DNA of 64,000 nt from Alphaproteobacteria bacterium (GTDB lineage: Bacteria > Pseudomonadota > Alphaproteobacteria > Ferrovibrionales > Ferrovibrionaceae): NCBI GenBank assembly GCA_017307375.1, contig JAFKFH010000013.1, positions 62,001 to 126,000 of the forward strand, read 5' to 3'. Shown one piece after another: positions 63,767 to 64,000 of this stretch. The notes beneath the pieces are model-generated. The model ran no database searches. It worked only from the letters and a program-made list of their open reading frames with translations, and was not told the origin of the DNA. Position 1 is the stretch's first letter. Each line of letters starts with the position of its first letter. A program made the translations under genes and the position numbers.

Positions 63767-64000
63767 GTGTCTGCAAGGTGGCGCAAACTGATCGGGCTGG
63801 TCGTCGGCCTCGTCGGGCTGGTGGTCTATGCGCTGGCCGCCGTGCTGCTGGGCGGCTGGATTGGCCGGTTCAGCTACGGCGCCGAACTGGTCTGGTACGT
63901 GATCGCCGGCGTGCTGTGGGTGCCACCCGCCGGCCGGCTGGTGCGCTGGATGCAGGCGCTCGACCCCGCCCTCACCACGTTCGGGCGCAAGCCGCGGCGC
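63767..64000 (+). CDS. DUF2842-like membrane protein, cut by the window end
   Basis: 78 codons are visible from GTG 63767, with AGAAGGAGG upstream, and the frame is open to the end. Two transmembrane segments (LIGLVVGLVGLVVYALAAVL and YVIAGVLWVPPAGRLVRWM) match the short alphaproteobacterial DUF2842 proteins. Function unknown; the stop should lie within a few codons. Confidence 0.75.
   Translation, partial: MSARWRKLIGLVVGLVGLVVYALAAVLLGGWIGRFSYGAELVWYVIAGVLWVPPAGRLVRWMQALDPALTTFGRKPRR

Overview
The window is high-GC, densely coded DNA from a Gram-negative bacterium, very probably an alphaproteobacterium of the Rhodospirillales or a related order. The evidence is: the order lepB-rnc-era-recO-parC; homospermidine synthase paired with an ornithine decarboxylase; a BtaA-type betaine-lipid enzyme; a BigR-type sulfide regulator; a DUF2842-like membrane protein; a porin; and MotB. 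I see no tRNA, rRNA, insertion sequence, integrase, prophage or CRISPR array. It reads as chromosomal sequence with several metabolic islets. Only the last gene is cut by the window edge.

Layout. 1-8.8 kb: a large secreted beta-propeller protein, a beta-hydroxyacid dehydrogenase, a penicillin-acylase-family hydrolase, an orphan motB and a ribokinase. 8.8-16.8 kb: a nucleoside hydrolase, then a LysR regulator with a complete glutamate-type ABC importer, divergent from dgcN-dgcA and an AraC regulator; together these look like a D-glutamate uptake and catabolism module. 16.8-21.3 kb: secreted and envelope proteins (lipase-like hydrolase, pentapeptide-repeat protein, porin) and a HAD dehalogenase. 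21.3-26.5 kb: an SDR and StyA-like flavoprotein operon divergent from an AraC regulator, a nitronate monooxygenase-like protein and an unknown protein. 26.7-29.1 kb: arginyl/leucyl-tRNA-protein transferase, two small membrane proteins and a hydrolase. 29.1-33.8 kb: a polyamine locus (homospermidine synthase, ornithine decarboxylase with a 477-bp leader region, VOC protein, agmatinase-family protein).

33.9-40.2 kb: the core operon lepB-rnc-era-recO-parC-uppP, tightly spaced with several 1-4 nt overlaps. 40.4-47.5 kb: btaA with a GNAT/FemAB-like partner, a secreted trypsin coupled to a CgeB-like glycosyltransferase, a solitary Panacea-domain protein and a YkgJ-like cysteine-cluster protein. 47.5-50.4 kb: a sulfide/persulfide detoxification cluster (TauE, persulfide dioxygenase, two YeeE halves) divergent from bigR, with a 30-bp dyad between them. 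50.4-51.8 kb: a TetR-map pair with a twin palindromic operator. 51.9-62.9 kb: a form II CO-dehydrogenase-like locus (coxSLM, coxD, coxE, XdhC-type maturation genes, a molybdopterin-binding/nucleotidyltransferase fusion, an IscU/NifU-like scaffold and a PAS histidine kinase). 62.9-64 kb: a Sel1-repeat protein and a truncated DUF2842-like gene.

The most notable signals are: a C-terminal module found five times on three otherwise unrelated secreted proteins; the D-glutamate module with a candidate LysR box; BtaA next to an acyltransferase-like protein rather than the BtaB methyltransferase; the maturation set around the form II cox genes; and the long, hairpin-containing leader of the ornithine decarboxylase gene. 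Functions are read from motifs and remembered family knowledge; no database search was run.
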